A DNA stretch of 64,000 nucleotides from Puccinellia tenuiflora (GCA_012064385.1 QRDG01000402.1:697835-761834); one strand, 5' to 3'; shown: positions 20,945 to 33,153, numbered from the stretch's first letter. The notes: generated by a model from the letters alone, not told the origin. Numbers and translations are program-made.

Positions 20945-21533
20945 TTAATTCTCAAATTCTTGCTCCATACTGTACCGCCGAGTACATTCCTTCCTAGTTC
21001 CTTTATCTTGAATCCGTGAACAAGTTGTTGCGGTGCCAACTTTCTTAGATTGTGGTGCAATCAGATTACGTAGTTTCTTGGACGACTGAATACTTTCCAG
21101 TACCAATTCTACTTGCCTCATGGTTGGGCGATCCTCTGCTGCTAATTTTATGCATGCAACAGCAAGCGACGCCACTTCTTCTACTTCTTTGCCTCCTTCT
21201 TCCATGACTTGTGGGTCTAATATCTGTACCAATTTACCTTCTGCAACCAAGGTAGAGAAATGTGTCACAAGGCCATCACCTTCAGATGACACATACAGAA
21301 ATGGCTTATGTCTGGTCAGTAGTTCAACAAGCATGACACCAAAGCCAAAAACATCACTTTTCTCAGTGAGCCTCCCTGTATAGTAGTATGCAGGATCCAT
21401 ATATCCTATTGTTCCTTGAACCCTTGTTGTTATCCCTGATTTATCCATAGGAACATACCTTGAGGCACCAAAGTCTGCTACTTTCGCGGTTAGAGTATCA
21501 TCCAAAAGTATGTTAGCTGACTTTATATCTCTA
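20945..21533 (-). pseudogene. Wall-associated kinase, 3' half (catalytic loop to C-terminus)
   Basis: The minus-strand frame resumes at AGA GAT ATA AAG (RDIKSANILLDD) and runs to a stop at 20945. Visible kinase features are KVADFGASR (DFG), GTIGYMDPAYY (activation segment), SDVFGFGVMLVELLT and the RPTM motif before the C-terminal tail. It is continuous in frame with the 5' half at 35406 if the Helitron is removed: the codon for His is split C-A from the far side and T (21533) here. On its own it has no start and is dead. Confidence 0.92.
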
Positions 21534-21544
21534 CTAGTTGAATT

Positions 21545-21562
21545 TGGCGTGGCGTCACGCCA
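21545..21562 (-). terminator. Helitron 3' terminal hairpin
   Basis: TGGCGTG and CACGCCA pair around a 4-nt loop, separated by 10 nt from the CTAG end. This is the usual Helitron rolling-circle stop structure. Confidence 0.9.
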
Positions 21563-22537
21563 GCCTTTGGTGGTTTTTTTGTACAAAATATATATATATT
21601 TTTTTTGTTCACTAAAATGTGGGAGAAATTGGAATGCTCAAACATGTTTCTATTTTGTTGTGAATAGGTAGCATTTTTTTTTGTGAGCATTTTTTTGATA
21701 TATATTGTAGAATATTTAAATATTTAGTGGTTTAGAATGTTCAGGCATGTTTGTATTTCGACGTCAATATTTAATTGAACTTAGGAAAATCCATTTGGAT
21801 TTGATTTCACATTTGGGCAAAGTTTATTCGTGTGGTGTCGAAATATTGGCGAAATTGAAATGTTCAGATATGTTTGTATTTTTTTTTTGGGTAAGTACAT
21901 AGCATTTTTTTTTGTTGAGCATTTTCGACATATTTTATGGAATATCGGAGTATTGTTTTTTGTTTTGATATGATTAGGTAGTTTTTTTTTTGTGAGCATT
22001 TTTTATATGTTTTGCATAATGTGCAAATATTTAGTAGTTTGAAATGTTCGGACATGGTTGTATTTCATCGACAATATTAATTTGAAATTAGAAAATATGC
22101 ATTTGAATTACCTCCAAATGGTGACAAAATTTGAATAATCCAAAAAAAAAATCTCTGGCATAAGTAGTTTGTATGTATTTTTCTGGTTGTTTTGATATAT
22201 TACTCGTTTTTTTTCCCAACGGATATATTTGGAGATATTGAATTATAGTGAATTTTCAAAAACTGGTGAAAGTGGGAAGCTATTCGTTTTTTTTTTTTCA
22301 AATGCTTAGATTTGGAAGTCGTTGAAAATTTCGAAGTTTTCAATTTTTTTTTCCAAATATGTTTTTTTTATTTTGAACAGGTAGCATTTTTTAGAGTATT
22401 TTTTGTTAATTTTGTAGAATGTGCAAACATTTAGTAGTTCGAAATGTCCGAACATGTTTGTATTTCGTGGTCAATATTCAATTGAAATTGGGAGAAATGC
22501 TTTTGAATTACCTCTAAATGGTGACAAAATTTGAGTA

Positions 22538-24053
22538 TGATGACCCACAAGTATAGGGGGTGTATCGTAGTATTTTCGATAAATAAGAGTGTCGAACCCA
22601 ACGAGGAGCAGAAGGTGTTGACAAGTGGTTTCAATCAAGGATTCACTGTAAATGCTCACAGACAGATTTTTAGTGGTTTTTGATAATGCAGAATAATAAA
22701 ATACGAGTAAATAAAATGCGGTAATAATAATTGCAGCAAGTGGCCCAATCCTTTTTAGAGCAAAGGACAAGCCGGTGGTTCTACTTATGATGACCAAACG
22801 TTCTTGAGGACACACGGGAATTTAGTCAAGTGCTTTCGCTTCCTATAGCTGATTAATCTTCATTGTTTCGATAAGTGTTGTGTGGGTGAACCTATGCTAA
22901 TGCACCGCCCTTCCTAGGACTAATACATACTTGTGATTATACCTCTCATAAGCATACCGCAAATACAAGAAAGTAATTAAGATAAATCTAACCACAGCCT
23001 TACACTCTGAGATCCTGCTATCCCTTATGCAATGATGTACCAAAGGGGGTTCAGGTTGCTGTCACTCCGGCAACCCCACAATTAGTAAACCAAATACACA
23101 ATGCATTCCCCTAGGCCCTTAAAAGGTGAAGTGTCATGTAGTCGACGTTCACATGACACCACTAGAAGAATAACACCACAACTTAAGTATCAAACCAATA
23201 AATATTACTCAACATAGTTCACTACTAACATCTAGACTTCTCCCATGTCCTCAAGAACTAAACGAACTACTCACAAGACATCATATGGATCATGATCAGA
23301 GGTGATATAATGATGAATAACAATCTGGACATAAACCTTAATTCAATGGTTTCACTCAATAGCATCAATCACAAGGGGTAATCAACACCGGGAAAGCTTC
23401 CCCTATGAACTAGACAAGATTCTACCCAAGATGTTACAGCGGAACGGAGTGGCGTGATGGGGATGATGGTGCTCAGTGGTGGAGATGATGATGATGATGA
23501 TCCCGATGAAGCCTAGCTCGATGACGATGACGATGGCGACGATCTTCCCCCTCCGGGAGGGAATTCCCCCGGCAGATTTCTCCCTGCCGGAGAGCTTTTT
23601 CTCTCTCTGGTTTTCGCCTCGTGGCGGCGGCGGAATACCTCTCTATGACTCCTCCCCCGTCTTAGGTTTTCGGGGTGAACAAGTATGCGAAGGGGGAGGG
23701 GCCTGTTGGTGGGCCAGGGCCTCCACACCACCTGGTGGCGCCGGCCAGGGGGGTGCCGCGCCACCACATGGTGTGGGCCACTGGCAGCCCTCCTCCGGCT
23801 CCCCTTTTGGCTCACGCCCTTATTTGCAAATATAAGGTCTTCTGTATTTGCTCCGGACTCCGTTGATCTTCAGAAATATGGTATCTTGACGGTCCTTTTT
23901 CCAGCAGAATTCAGCCTCCGGTGAATAATTCCCCAATGATCATGAAACATGCAAAATAGGTAAAATAACATAAGTATCACTTCTAAACACAAAATATATC
24001 AATGAATATTAGTAAATTATGATATAAAATAGTGATGCAAAATGGACGTATCA
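22538..24053 (-). repeat. 3' LTR
   Basis: 1,516 bp, TG..CA (TGATGACC to GTATCA). A GAT/GAC trinucleotide-rich patch occurs near 23480-23540. Confidence 0.95.
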
Positions 24054-24067
24054 ACTCCCCCCAAGCT
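24054..24067 (-). promoter_or_regulatory. Polypurine tract
   Basis: On the minus strand AAGCTTGGGGGGAGT lies directly before the 3' LTR; it primes plus-strand DNA synthesis. Confidence 0.85.
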
Positions 24068-26206
24068 TAGACTTCGCTTGTCCCCAAGCGAATCTGAACT
24101 CAGTAAACAGGACCACATGTTTATGGAGTGAAGTGTCGATAAAACAAAATACGGACAAGAAGCATCACACTTACTAATACACAAGTCATTATAGACAGCA
24201 ATTCTCCTCTCATATAACTTAACTTGAAACAAGTAGAGGAAATCACTAATAAAGGTGCACAAAGAAAATCATAATTGGTAATAGCAAACTTTGTTCTTGG
24301 TCAGAGAACAATTAACAGATTGTACTTATCTTTTGATCAGAGCCTTTATATGCTTAAAGTGATGAGAATGTTCTCATTATATGAGCAAACTGCATAGGCA
24401 ACTCAAAGCAAGACATATGCAAATAATGTCACCTAATAGCTATGCCAAACATGAAAAGATACCAACATCTCAATAGTAAACAACATGGACATATCTATAA
24501 GCAGGATTGCAAAGCTCATAAGACATGGTAAAGTGGTCTCTCGCTTGCCTGTTTTTTAATCACGCAAAACATAAATGCCCAGGCACTCCGAAGTTCAAAA
24601 GAAGACTAGAAATACATATCATCAAAGATAAAAGCATCAAAGTTACACCACAATTAACAGTATTCTGGGACAAGTACATTTCACTAAGAATGGTGGTTAT
24701 GCTCTCAAGAAGGTGCTAAAAGGAAAAGATGGTGACTCAACATAAAAGTAAAAGATTGGCCCTTCGCAGAGGGAAGCAGAGATTATCATGTGCTAGAGCT
24801 TTTTATTTTTTTAAACAGAGATAAAATGTTTTTGAGAGGTGATTGTTTTTGTCAACGAATGGTAATAGAGTTTCTGTCATCTTCCACACTAAACAAGTTG
24901 AGAGCGGTTCCGAATTTGTATTAAGCACTTATAGCATGCTTTTTGTATTATGACACTCCTCCCAACCTTGCTTTTCACAAACCATGGCTAGCCGAATCCA
25001 CGGGTGCCTGCCAACATTCTCATACCATGGAGGAGTGTCTATTTTAAATTATCTTTTTGATGTTATAATGGTCTAACCAGCTCTTTTGCAAAATTAATGA
25101 CAAGCTTGATGAAGCATGCGAGTCAGGGGTACTTAATTCAGTATGGAAGATGACATAGCCAACTACTACTTCTTCATGAGCTAAGAACAGTGTCACAAAT
25201 GAGAAGTGTTTTGAAAGTTTTAAAGGTAGCACATGAAAATTTACTTGGAATGGCAGAAAATACCATATGATAGGTAGGTATGGTGGACACTTTGGAATAA
25301 CTTGGTTTAAGGATTTGGAAGCACAAGCGAACCATACGCTTAGTACAAGTGAGGGCTTAGCAAAGACTGGGAAGCGACAATCTAGAGAGCAATAACCATC
25401 ATAATCATACTTGCGACAGAATAAAATTAACTAAGGCATAAAAGTGATACAAGTACTTTGAAACAATGTACCTCATCAAGGCTTATTGACTTTTGTTCAG
25501 TCATACGCATGCATGAGCATGTGCCAAGTCAATCAAATGAATTCTCCAGAGGAGGATACCACTATGCCATACCAGTTATGAACAATACAATGCAAGCAAA
25601 TTAACATGGCATGCTATCCACTATCGATCAATTGGAACTAACCATGAGAGAACACAAACTACTAAGCATCCATTAAAAGACACATATACCTCACATGAAC
25701 CAACTAAGCATGCTCACATAGAAGAGTACATGTATAAAAATGAGGACAAGTAGAGTTCATACCAGCTTCTCACCCAACTCGAGTGTGCGAGTCGAATATA
25801 TGAAAAGAATAGTATATCCACATGTAACTTCTTCAGATTTTTGTCGTTTCTGACCAATGCCAAGTTTACTAACCAAGTAGATTTACTTAAAGCTCCCAAA
25901 GTGATGCCAATACCCACACAAGATCATACATATGACAAGAAATTGCAAACTAAAATAAGATGTGCAAAAAGTAAAAGATAAGACTTCTCATTAATATTTC
26001 ATAACCGGCAAACTCACACCAAGGGATACATAGATAAGCAACTAAAAGAGAGATACTTCCACACTGCAAACCATCCTATATGATAACTTCTCTACTCATG
26101 ATATGACTCACTGACAAGATAATAGGTAAAAGATAAAAATTGTGATACCGCGGCACTCCCCCCCAAGCTTGGAACAAGCCAAGGGGATGCCAATACCGAT
26201 GATGAT
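24068..26206 (-). other. Long non-coding stretch between pol and 3' LTR
   Basis: About 2.1 kb, AT-rich, with no frame over 100 codons on the element's strand. In the Athila lineage this position can hold an envelope-like gene; none is visible here. A second G-run polypurine-like site (AGCTTGGGGGGGAGTG on the minus strand) lies at about 26153-26170. Confidence 0.6.
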
Positions 26207-26479
26207 TTACTCCTTTGGTGGTGATGGTGAATCCTTGACAGTTGGAGTGAGCAGATAGTCCAGTATCCTGCGAAGTCGGTGGTTTTCCTCCTGAAGTATC
26301 TCCACCTCCCTTCTCAGAATACGGTATTGCTCACAAAACTCATCGGTGACTCGAAGGGCTTCCTCTACAGCTGGGAAAGAACTGAGATCTGGAACGGGTG
26401 GTATCGGTCCCTTTTCTCCCCTACTTCCTCCAAAAGCTCCTTGCCCTTGTTGTTGTTGTTGTTGGAGATCATGATGCAA
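26207..26479 (-). CDS. Small coiled-coil frame downstream of pol
   Basis: A 90-codon frame without an ATG (it opens at TTG) has a Gln run, a Gly-rich part, then a strong coiled coil (EALRVTDEFCEQYRILRREV followed by EILQEENHRLRRILDYLL) and a PTVKDSPSPPKE tail. An ATG in another frame (about 26472) reads into the same CAA repeat, so slippage or splicing could connect a start. It is a possible accessory protein of the element; function unknown. Confidence 0.4.
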   Translation of the reverse strand: MHHDLQQQQQQGQGAFGGSRGEKGPIPPVPDLSSFPAVEEALRVTDEFCEQYRILRREVEILQEENHRLRRILDYLLTPTVKDSPSPPKE

Positions 26480-26812
26480 CTAGAACTTGGAGCGCTTCCT
26501 GGCAGAAACAGGTCGAAACAAAAACGCGACGAAAAGACGATATACGGACCTCGGGGAATCCGGGTGATTATATAGGTGAAATATTAACGCCAAAAGGAAG
26601 GTACGGGAACGAAACATGGTCGGAGTCGGGCACCGAGGCGCCCACACCACGTGGTGGCGCGGCCAGAGGTGGGCCCGCGCCACGGGGTGGTGTGGTGCCT
26701 CCGGGCACCGTTTCCATCCCTTTTCGGTCTCGTAATTTTCCATATTTAATATAAATAACTAAAATATCTTTCAACGGATCAAACGCGAACTTTTTCTTAC
26801 CGAAACTGTTAC

Positions 26813-29800
26813 CTATTTGAAAACAGACTCTGCTGTCCCCTCGATTTGCTCTTTGATATAAGTCTCCGGGGTTATCACTTGAATAACATCAACATTTTCA
26901 TTGTAGGAATCTCCAGCAATATAATGTTTGAGTCTTTGTCCATTCACCACTTGTGTACCATTATCCTTTAATGAAGCAATCTTGATAGCACCGGAACGAT
27001 ACACCTCCACAATAACATAAGGTCCTTCCCATTTTGAGAGTAATTTTCCTGCAAAAAATCTGAGACGAGACCTATACAATAGAACTTTCTCACCAACTTT
27101 AAACTCTCTCTTAATGATTCTCCTATCATGCCATCTCTTTACCTTTTCTTTAAAGAGCTTAGCATTTTCATAAGCTTCACTTCTCCATTCATCTAAAGAA
27201 CTTAGTTGAAGTAACCTTTTCTCACCAGCAAGTTTAAAATCTCTATTAAGCTCTCTCACTGCCCAATAAGCTTTGTGTTCTAATTCTAAAGGCAAGTGAC
27301 AAGCTTTTCCATAAACCATTTTATAAGGAGACATTCCCATAGGATTTTTAAAAGCAGTTCTATAAGCCCATAAAGCATCCTTCAACTTACTAGCCCAATT
27401 CTTTCTAGATTTGTTAACAGTCTTTTGCAAGATAGATTTAATTTCTCTATTAGATAATTCTACTTGCCCACTGGTTTGGGGATGATAAGCTGAAGCAATT
27501 CTATGATTAATACCATACTTAGCAAGGGTCTTTCTAAAACCACCATGTATAAAATGAGAACCTCCATCAGTCATAAGATATCTAGGCACACCAAACCTAG
27601 GAATGATAACATCCAGAAGCATTTTCAAAGAGGTTTGACTATCAGCACTTTTAGTTGGTATAGCTTCTACCCATTTAGTGACATAATCAACAGCTACAAG
27701 TATATGAGTGTTACCTTCTGAAGAAGGGAAAGGACCCATAAAGTCAAATCCCCAACAATCAAATGGTTCAATAACAAGAGAATAATTCATAGGCATTTCA
27801 TTGCGTCTAGAAATATTACCAACTCTTTGACATTCATCACAGGATAAAATAAACTTTCTTGCATCTTTAAAGAGAGATGGCCAATAAAAACCTGATTGTA
27901 GAACTTTCTGTGCAGTTCTATCTCCAGCATGATGTCCTCCATAAGCACTACTATGACATTTTCGCAATATTTCTTGTTGCTCATATTCTGGAACACATCT
28001 TCGCATAACACCATCCACTCCTTCTTTATATAAATGTGGGTCATCCCAAAAATAATACCTCAAATCATAAAAGAATTTCCTTCTTTGCTGAGCTGAAAAG
28101 GTTGGAGGCAAGTACTTGGAAACAATAAAGTTAGCATAATCAGCATACCAAGGACTATCTCGCGAACTCACCTTTATTGCAGCCAATTGTTCATTTGGAA
28201 AACTATCATTAACAGGTATAGGATCATAAGCAATGTTTTCCAATCTAGACAAATTATCAGCAACAGGATTTTCAGCACCTTTCCTATCTACAATATGCAA
28301 ATCAAATTCTTGCAAAAGCAGCACCCATCTAATAAGCCTAGGCTTAGCATCTTTCTTTTCCATAAGGTACTTAATAGCAGCATGATCAGTATGAATAATG
28401 ACCTTTGAATCAACAATATAGGGCCTAAACTTATCACAGGCAAAAACTACAGCTAGAAACTCTTTCTCAGTAGTAGCATAATTCCTTTGAGCAGCATCAA
28501 GAGTCTTACTAGCATAATGAATAACATTCAACTTCTTATCTACTCGCTGTCCAAGAACAGCGCCTACAGCAAAATCACTTGCATCACACATAATTTCAAA
28601 AGGCAAATTCCAGTCAGGTGGTTCAACAACAGGAGCAGTAGTTAAAGCATTTTTCAAAGTTTCAAAAGCTTCCTTACAATCGTCATCAAAAACAAAAGGT
28701 ACATCTTTTTGAAGAAGATTGGTAAGAGGCTTTGAAATTTTAGAGAAATCTTTAATAAACCTTCTGTAGAAACCAGCATGACCAAGAATACTACGAATAC
28801 CTTTAACATCTCTGGGATAGGGCATTTTCTCAATTGCTTCCACTTTAGCTCTATCAACTTCAATTCCTTTCTCAGAAATTTTATGTCCCAAGACAATTCC
28901 TTCATTAACCATAAAGTGGCATTTCTCCCAATTAAGAACAAGGTTAGTTTCCTCACATCTCTGCAAAACTTTATCAAGATTTCGCAGACAGTTGTCAAAA
29001 GAATTCCCATAGACAGAAAAATCATCCATGAACACTTCTACAATCCTTTCACAAAAACCATGAAAAATAGCAGACATGCATCTTTGAAAAGTAGCAGGAG
29101 CATTACATAAACCAAAAGGCATACGCCTATAAGCATAAGTTCCATAAGGACAAGTGAAAGTAGTTTTCTCTTGATCCTTAGCTCTAACAGCAATTTGAGA
29201 AAATCCAGAATAACCATCAAGAAAACAAAAATGAGTATTCTTAGATAACCTTTCTAGCATTTGATCAATAAAAGGTAAAGGGTAATGATCTTTCTTAGTA
29301 ACTTTATTGACCTTTCTAAAATCAATGCACATCCTATATCCTACAATCACTCTTTGAGGAATAAGCTCATCATTATCATTAGGCACAACAGTAATGCCTC
29401 CTTTCTTAGGAACACAATGCACAGGGCTTACCCATTTACTATCAGCAATAGGATATATAATGCCAGCTTCAAGGAGTTTTAATACCTCATTTCTTACCAC
29501 TTCCTTCATCTTAGGAATTAGACGGCGTTGATGTTCAACAACAGGCTTTGCGTCTTCTTCCATGTTAATGGCGTGTTGGCAAATAGTGGGAGAAATCCCC
29601 TTTAGATCATCAAGAGTGTATCCAATAGCTCCTCGGTGTTTCCTTAGCACTTCCAATAATCTTTCTTCTTCAATATCTGAAAGCTTAGAACTAATAATAA
29701 CAGGATATGTTTTCTTATCATCAATGTAAACATATTTAAGATTATCAGGCAAAGGTTTTAAATCAAAAACCGGCTCTTCTTTTGGTGGTGGTGTGGTGCC

Positions 29801-31519
29801 CAAATCTTCAACTGGTAAATCATGCTTGAGAATGGGTTGCCGAAGAAAAACTTCTTCAAGCTCATTCCTCTCTTCCCTAAAGACCTCGCTTTCATGATCC
29901 TCCAAATGTTGCTGCAAAGGATCATTAGGAGCAAGAGCAATATATGCAAGCTTTTCAACTCTAAAGTCTTCATTAGGTAATTCAGGTTCATAAGGGACTT
30001 TAGTAAATTTAGAAAAGTTGAACTCATAAGATTCACCAGCGAATTTAGTAAAGATCTTTTCTTTCTTACAATCTATAATAGCACCACAAGTGTTCAAGAA
30101 AGGTCTACCAAATATAATAGGACAAGTTTTACTAGCAGCAGAACCAAGTACTAAAAAGTCAGTAGGATATTTAACCTTACCACAGAGGACTTCAACATCT
30201 CTAACAATTCCAATTGGAGAGATAGTTTCTCTATTAGCAAGCTGAATAACCACATCAATTTCTTCAAGCTCACAAGAACCAATTTCATGCATAATCTCCC
30301 TGTAGAGCTCATAAGGAATAGCACTAGAACTTGCACCAATATCACATAAACCATAATAGCAATGATCACCTATTCTAACAGAAAGCACAGGGACACTATT
30401 TTTCCTAGCTTTATTAGGATGTGAAACAATATAAGAAGCTTCTTCACAGAAAATGATGTGCCCATCTTCTACACTTTCAGTTACAAGGTCTTTAATTATT
30501 CCTACAGCAGGTTTAATAGTTATTTGCTCATCAGGTTCTGTCGGTTTCTTTGCACTTTTATTAACCACACTAGTTATGACAGAGTACTCCCTCACTTTAG
30601 CAGGAAAGGGAATTTTTTCAATATAAGCTTCAGGCAAAATGTGATCAACAGTATTAACCTCAACAGTCCTACCAATAGGCAATTTAGCTTTATCCTTATA
30701 AGGTTCATGATACTTATCAAAATTCTTTTTAGGCAATTCGAAATAGGAGGCAAAGGCTTTGTAAAAGTTCACAACAACTTGAGAGTCAAGACCATAAGCA
30801 TTACTCATATCTTGAAAATTATCAGTATCCATAAAAGTTTTAATGCATTCGTAATCATATTTTATACCTGACTCTCTACCTTTGTCGCTTTCCCATCCTT
30901 CAGCATTCTCTTCAATGCGATCAAGAAGTTCCCATTTAAACTCTTCTTTATTGCTTGAAAATGACCAGGCACAAGCAGTATCCAACAAGGTTTTATCCTG
31001 AAAAGAAAGCCTTGCATAGAAATTATCAATAATAATATTACCTGGAAGTCCATGAACAGGGCATTTGAGCAATAATGACTTCAATCTCCCCCACGCTTGG
31101 GCAATACTCTCTCCATCATGAGGCCAAAAATTATATATAAGATTCCGATCCTTGTGGATTTCACTTGGAGGATAGAATTTAAAATAGAATAGAGGCACAA
31201 TTTCTTCCCAAGTAAGAGACCGACTATTCTGCAGCAGTTTATACCAATGTGCAGCTCTCCCAGACAATGACAGAGAAAATAATTTCTTCTTCACCTTTCC
31301 CATTGTAATACCTGCACACTTAAACAACCCGCATAATTCATGTAAATATAACAAATGATCTCCAGGACGGGCAGTTCCATCATAGCGATTATCCATTACA
31401 CGCTCAGCAATTTTAATAGGTATCTTATATGGGGTTACCTCCTCATCTGGCGCCTCATCAATTTCAATAGCAGTAGTAGTAGACTTTTTAAAGAGGTAAT
31501 CAATAGATAGCCTCTCCAT
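26813..31519 (-). CDS. Gag-Pol polyprotein of the Athila-type element
   Basis: From ATG 31519 the frame runs 1,568 codons without interruption. The open frame continues upstream into the LTR (to 31912), but that part is leader, so I start at MERLSIDYLF. In order: gag (GRAAHWYKLLQNSRSLTW), a retropepsin-type protease with LCDIGASSSAIP, reverse transcriptase (IDFRKVNKVT, FLDGYSGFSQI, MPFGLCNAPATF, VFMDDFSVYG), RNase H (MCDASDFAVG, TEKEFLAVVFA, HTDHAAIKYL), and integrase. The integrase has an HHCC finger ending LSCDECQRVG, catalytic D in WGFDFMGPF and LMTDGGSHF and E in GQVELSNREI, then a GPYVIVEV C-terminal module. All key residues are present. It is a plant retrotransposon protein; no envelope is encoded. 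Confidence 0.95.
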   Translation of the reverse strand: MERLSIDYLFKKSTTTAIEIDEAPDEEVTPYKIPIKIAERVMDNRYDGTARPGDHLLYLHELCGLFKCAGITMGKVKKKLFSLSLSGRAAHWYKLLQNSRSLTWEEIVPLFYFKFYPPSEIHKDRNLIYNFWPHDGESIAQAWGRLKSLLLKCPVHGLPGNIIIDNFYARLSFQDKTLLDTACAWSFSSNKEEFKWELLDRIEENAEGWESDKGRESGIKYDYECIKTFMDTDNFQDMSNAYGLDSQVVVNFYKAFASYFELPKKNFDKYHEPYKDKAKLPIGRTVEVNTVDHILPEAYIEKIPFPAKVREYSVITSVVNKSAKKPTEPDEQITIKPAVGIIKDLVTESVEDGHIIFCEEASYIVSHPNKARKNSVPVLSVRIGDHCYYGLCDIGASSSAIPYELYREIMHEIGSCELEEIDVVIQLANRETISPIGIVRDVEVLCGKVKYPTDFLVLGSAASKTCPIIFGRPFLNTCGAIIDCKKEKIFTKFAGESYEFNFSKFTKVPYEPELPNEDFRVEKLAYIALAPNDPLQQHLEDHESEVFREERNELEEVFLRQPILKHDLPVEDLGTTPPPKEEPVFDLKPLPDNLKYVYIDDKKTYPVIISSKLSDIEEERLLEVLRKHRGAIGYTLDDLKGISPTICQHAINMEEDAKPVVEHQRRLIPKMKEVVRNEVLKLLEAGIIYPIADSKWVSPVHCVPKKGGITVVPNDNDELIPQRVIVGYRMCIDFRKVNKVTKKDHYPLPFIDQMLERLSKNTHFCFLDGYSGFSQIAVRAKDQEKTTFTCPYGTYAYRRMPFGLCNAPATFQRCMSAIFHGFCERIVEVFMDDFSVYGNSFDNCLRNLDKVLQRCEETNLVLNWEKCHFMVNEGIVLGHKISEKGIEVDRAKVEAIEKMPYPRDVKGIRSILGHAGFYRRFIKDFSKISKPLTNLLQKDVPFVFDDDCKEAFETLKNALTTAPVVEPPDWNLPFEIMCDASDFAVGAVLGQRVDKKLNVIHYASKTLDAAQRNYATTEKEFLAVVFACDKFRPYIVDSKVIIHTDHAAIKYLMEKKDAKPRLIRWVLLLQEFDLHIVDRKGAENPVADNLSRLENIAYDPIPVNDSFPNEQLAAIKVSSRDSPWYADYANFIVSKYLPPTFSAQQRRKFFYDLRYYFWDDPHLYKEGVDGVMRRCVPEYEQQEILRKCHSSAYGGHHAGDRTAQKVLQSGFYWPSLFKDARKFILSCDECQRVGNISRRNEMPMNYSLVIEPFDCWGFDFMGPFPSSEGNTHILVAVDYVTKWVEAIPTKSADSQTSLKMLLDVIIPRFGVPRYLMTDGGSHFIHGGFRKTLAKYGINHRIASAYHPQTSGQVELSNREIKSILQKTVNKSRKNWASKLKDALWAYRTAFKNPMGMSPYKMVYGKACHLPLELEHKAYWAVRELNRDFKLAGEKRLLQLSSLDEWRSEAYENAKLFKEKVKRWHDRRIIKREFKVGEKVLLYRSRLRFFAGKLLSKWEGPYVIVEVYRSGAIKIASLKDNGTQVVNGQRLKHYIAGDSYNENVDVIQVITPETYIKEQIEGTAESVFK

Positions 31520-31605
31520 AATGAAATAAAATAGCAGACAGAAATAAAAACAGCACTTACAATAAAAGCTTCCCTTACCAATTCCACTTACCAATAGCGC
31601 TTCAC

Positions 31606-31623
31606 TCCCCGGCAACGGCGCCA
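31606..31623 (-). promoter_or_regulatory. Primer binding site (tRNA-Asp type)
   Basis: On the minus strand TGGCGCCGTTGCCGGGGA begins 11 nt after the 5' LTR. This sequence is characteristic of Athila-lineage elements primed by tRNA-Asp. Confidence 0.85.
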
Positions 31624-31634
31624 GAAAATAGTCT

Positions 31635-33148
31635 TGATGACCCACAAGTATAGGGGGTGTATCGTAGTATTTTCGATAAATAAGAGTGTCGAACCCAACG
31701 AGGAGCAGAAGGTGTTGACAAGTGGTTTCAATCAAGGATTCACTGTAAATGCTCACAGACAGATTTTTAGTGGTTTTTGATAATGCAGAATAATAAAATA
31801 CGAGTAAATAAAATGCGGTAATAATAATTGCAGCAAGTGGCCCAATCCTTTTTAGAGCAAAGGACAAGCCGGTGGTTCTACTTATGATGACCAAACGTTC
31901 TTGAGGACACACGGGAATTTAGTCAAGTGCTTTCGCTTCCTATAGCTGATTAATCTTCATTGTTTCGATAAGTGTTGTGTGGGTGAACCTATGCTAATGC
32001 ACCGCCCTTCCTAGGACTAATACATACTTGTGATTATACCTCTCATAAGCATACCGCAAATACAAGAAAGTAATTAAGATAAATCTAACCACAGCCTTAC
32101 ACTCTGAGATCCTGCTATCCCTTATGCAATGATGTACCAAAGGGGGTTCAGGTTGCTGTCACTCCGGCAACCCCACAATTAGTAAACCAAATACACAATG
32201 CATTCCCCTAGGCCCTTAAAAGGTGAAGTGTCATGTAGTCGACGTTCACATGACACCACTAGAAGAATAACACCACAACTTAAGTATCAAACCAATAAAT
32301 ATTACTCAACATAGTTCACTACTAACATCTAGACTTCTCCCATGTCCTCAAGAACTAAACGAACTACTCACAAGACATCATATGGATCATGATCAGAGGT
32401 GATATAATGATGAATAACAATCTGGACATAAACCTTAATTCAATGGTTTCACTCAATAGCATCAATCACAAGGGGTAATCAACACCGGGAAAGCTTCCCC
32501 TATGAACTAGACAAGATTCTACCCAAGATGTTACAGCGGAACGGAGTGGCGTGATGGGGATGATGGTGCTCAGTGGTGGAGATGATGATGATGATGATCC
32601 CGATGAAGCCTAGCTCGATGACGATGACGATGGCGACGATCTTCCCCCTCCGGGAGGGAATTCCCCCGGCAGATTTCTCCCTGCCGGAGAGCTTTTTCTC
32701 TCTCTCTGGTTTCCGCCTCGTGGCGGCGGCGGAATACCTCTCTATGACTCCCCCCCGTCTTAGGTTTTCGGGGTGAACAAGTATGCGAAGGGGGAGGCCT
32801 GTTGGTGGGCCAGGGCCTCCACACCACCTGGTGGCGCCGGCCAGGGGTGTGCCGCGCCACCACATGGTGTGGGCCACTGGCAGCCCTCCTCCGGCTCCCT
32901 TTTGGCTCACGCCCTTATTTGCAAATATAAGGTCTTCTGTATTTGCTCCGGACTCCGTTGATCTTCAGAAATATGGTATCTTGACGGTCCTTTTTCCAGC
33001 AGAATTCAGCCTCCGGTGAATAATTCCCCAATGATCATGAAACATGCAAAATAGGTAAAATAACATAAGTATCACTTCTAAACACAAAATATATCAATGA
33101 ATATTAGTAAATTATGATATAAAATAGTGATGCAAAATGGACGTATCA
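31635..33148 (-). repeat. 5' LTR
   Basis: 1,514 bp. Differences from the other LTR cluster at 32700-32910: TC repeat +2, T/C, a C-run change, GG deletion, G/T and a C-run -1. Confidence 0.95.
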
Positions 33149-33153
33149 GAGTA

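Larger units (their letters stand above)
22538..33148 (-). mobile_element. Young, coding-intact Athila-lineage Ty3/Gypsy retrotransposon
   Basis: Complete element of 10.6 kb with LTRs at 22538-24053 and 31635-33148 and a GAGTA duplication (22533-22537, 33149-33153). On the minus strand the order is 5' LTR, primer site, one gag-pol frame, a non-coding stretch with a small coiled-coil frame, polypurine tract, 3' LTR. I count two substitutions and about four small indels between the LTRs, so the insertion is recent. LTR starts TGATGACCCACAAG match a very common Triticeae type (Sabrina/Wham-like; family name inferred). It lies inside the Helitron. Confidence 0.95.

Noticed and set aside
31520..31912. 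Extension of the gag-pol frame upstream into the LTR
   Set aside because: It covers LTR and primer site; the same peptide is open in the other LTR. The real start is at 31519.
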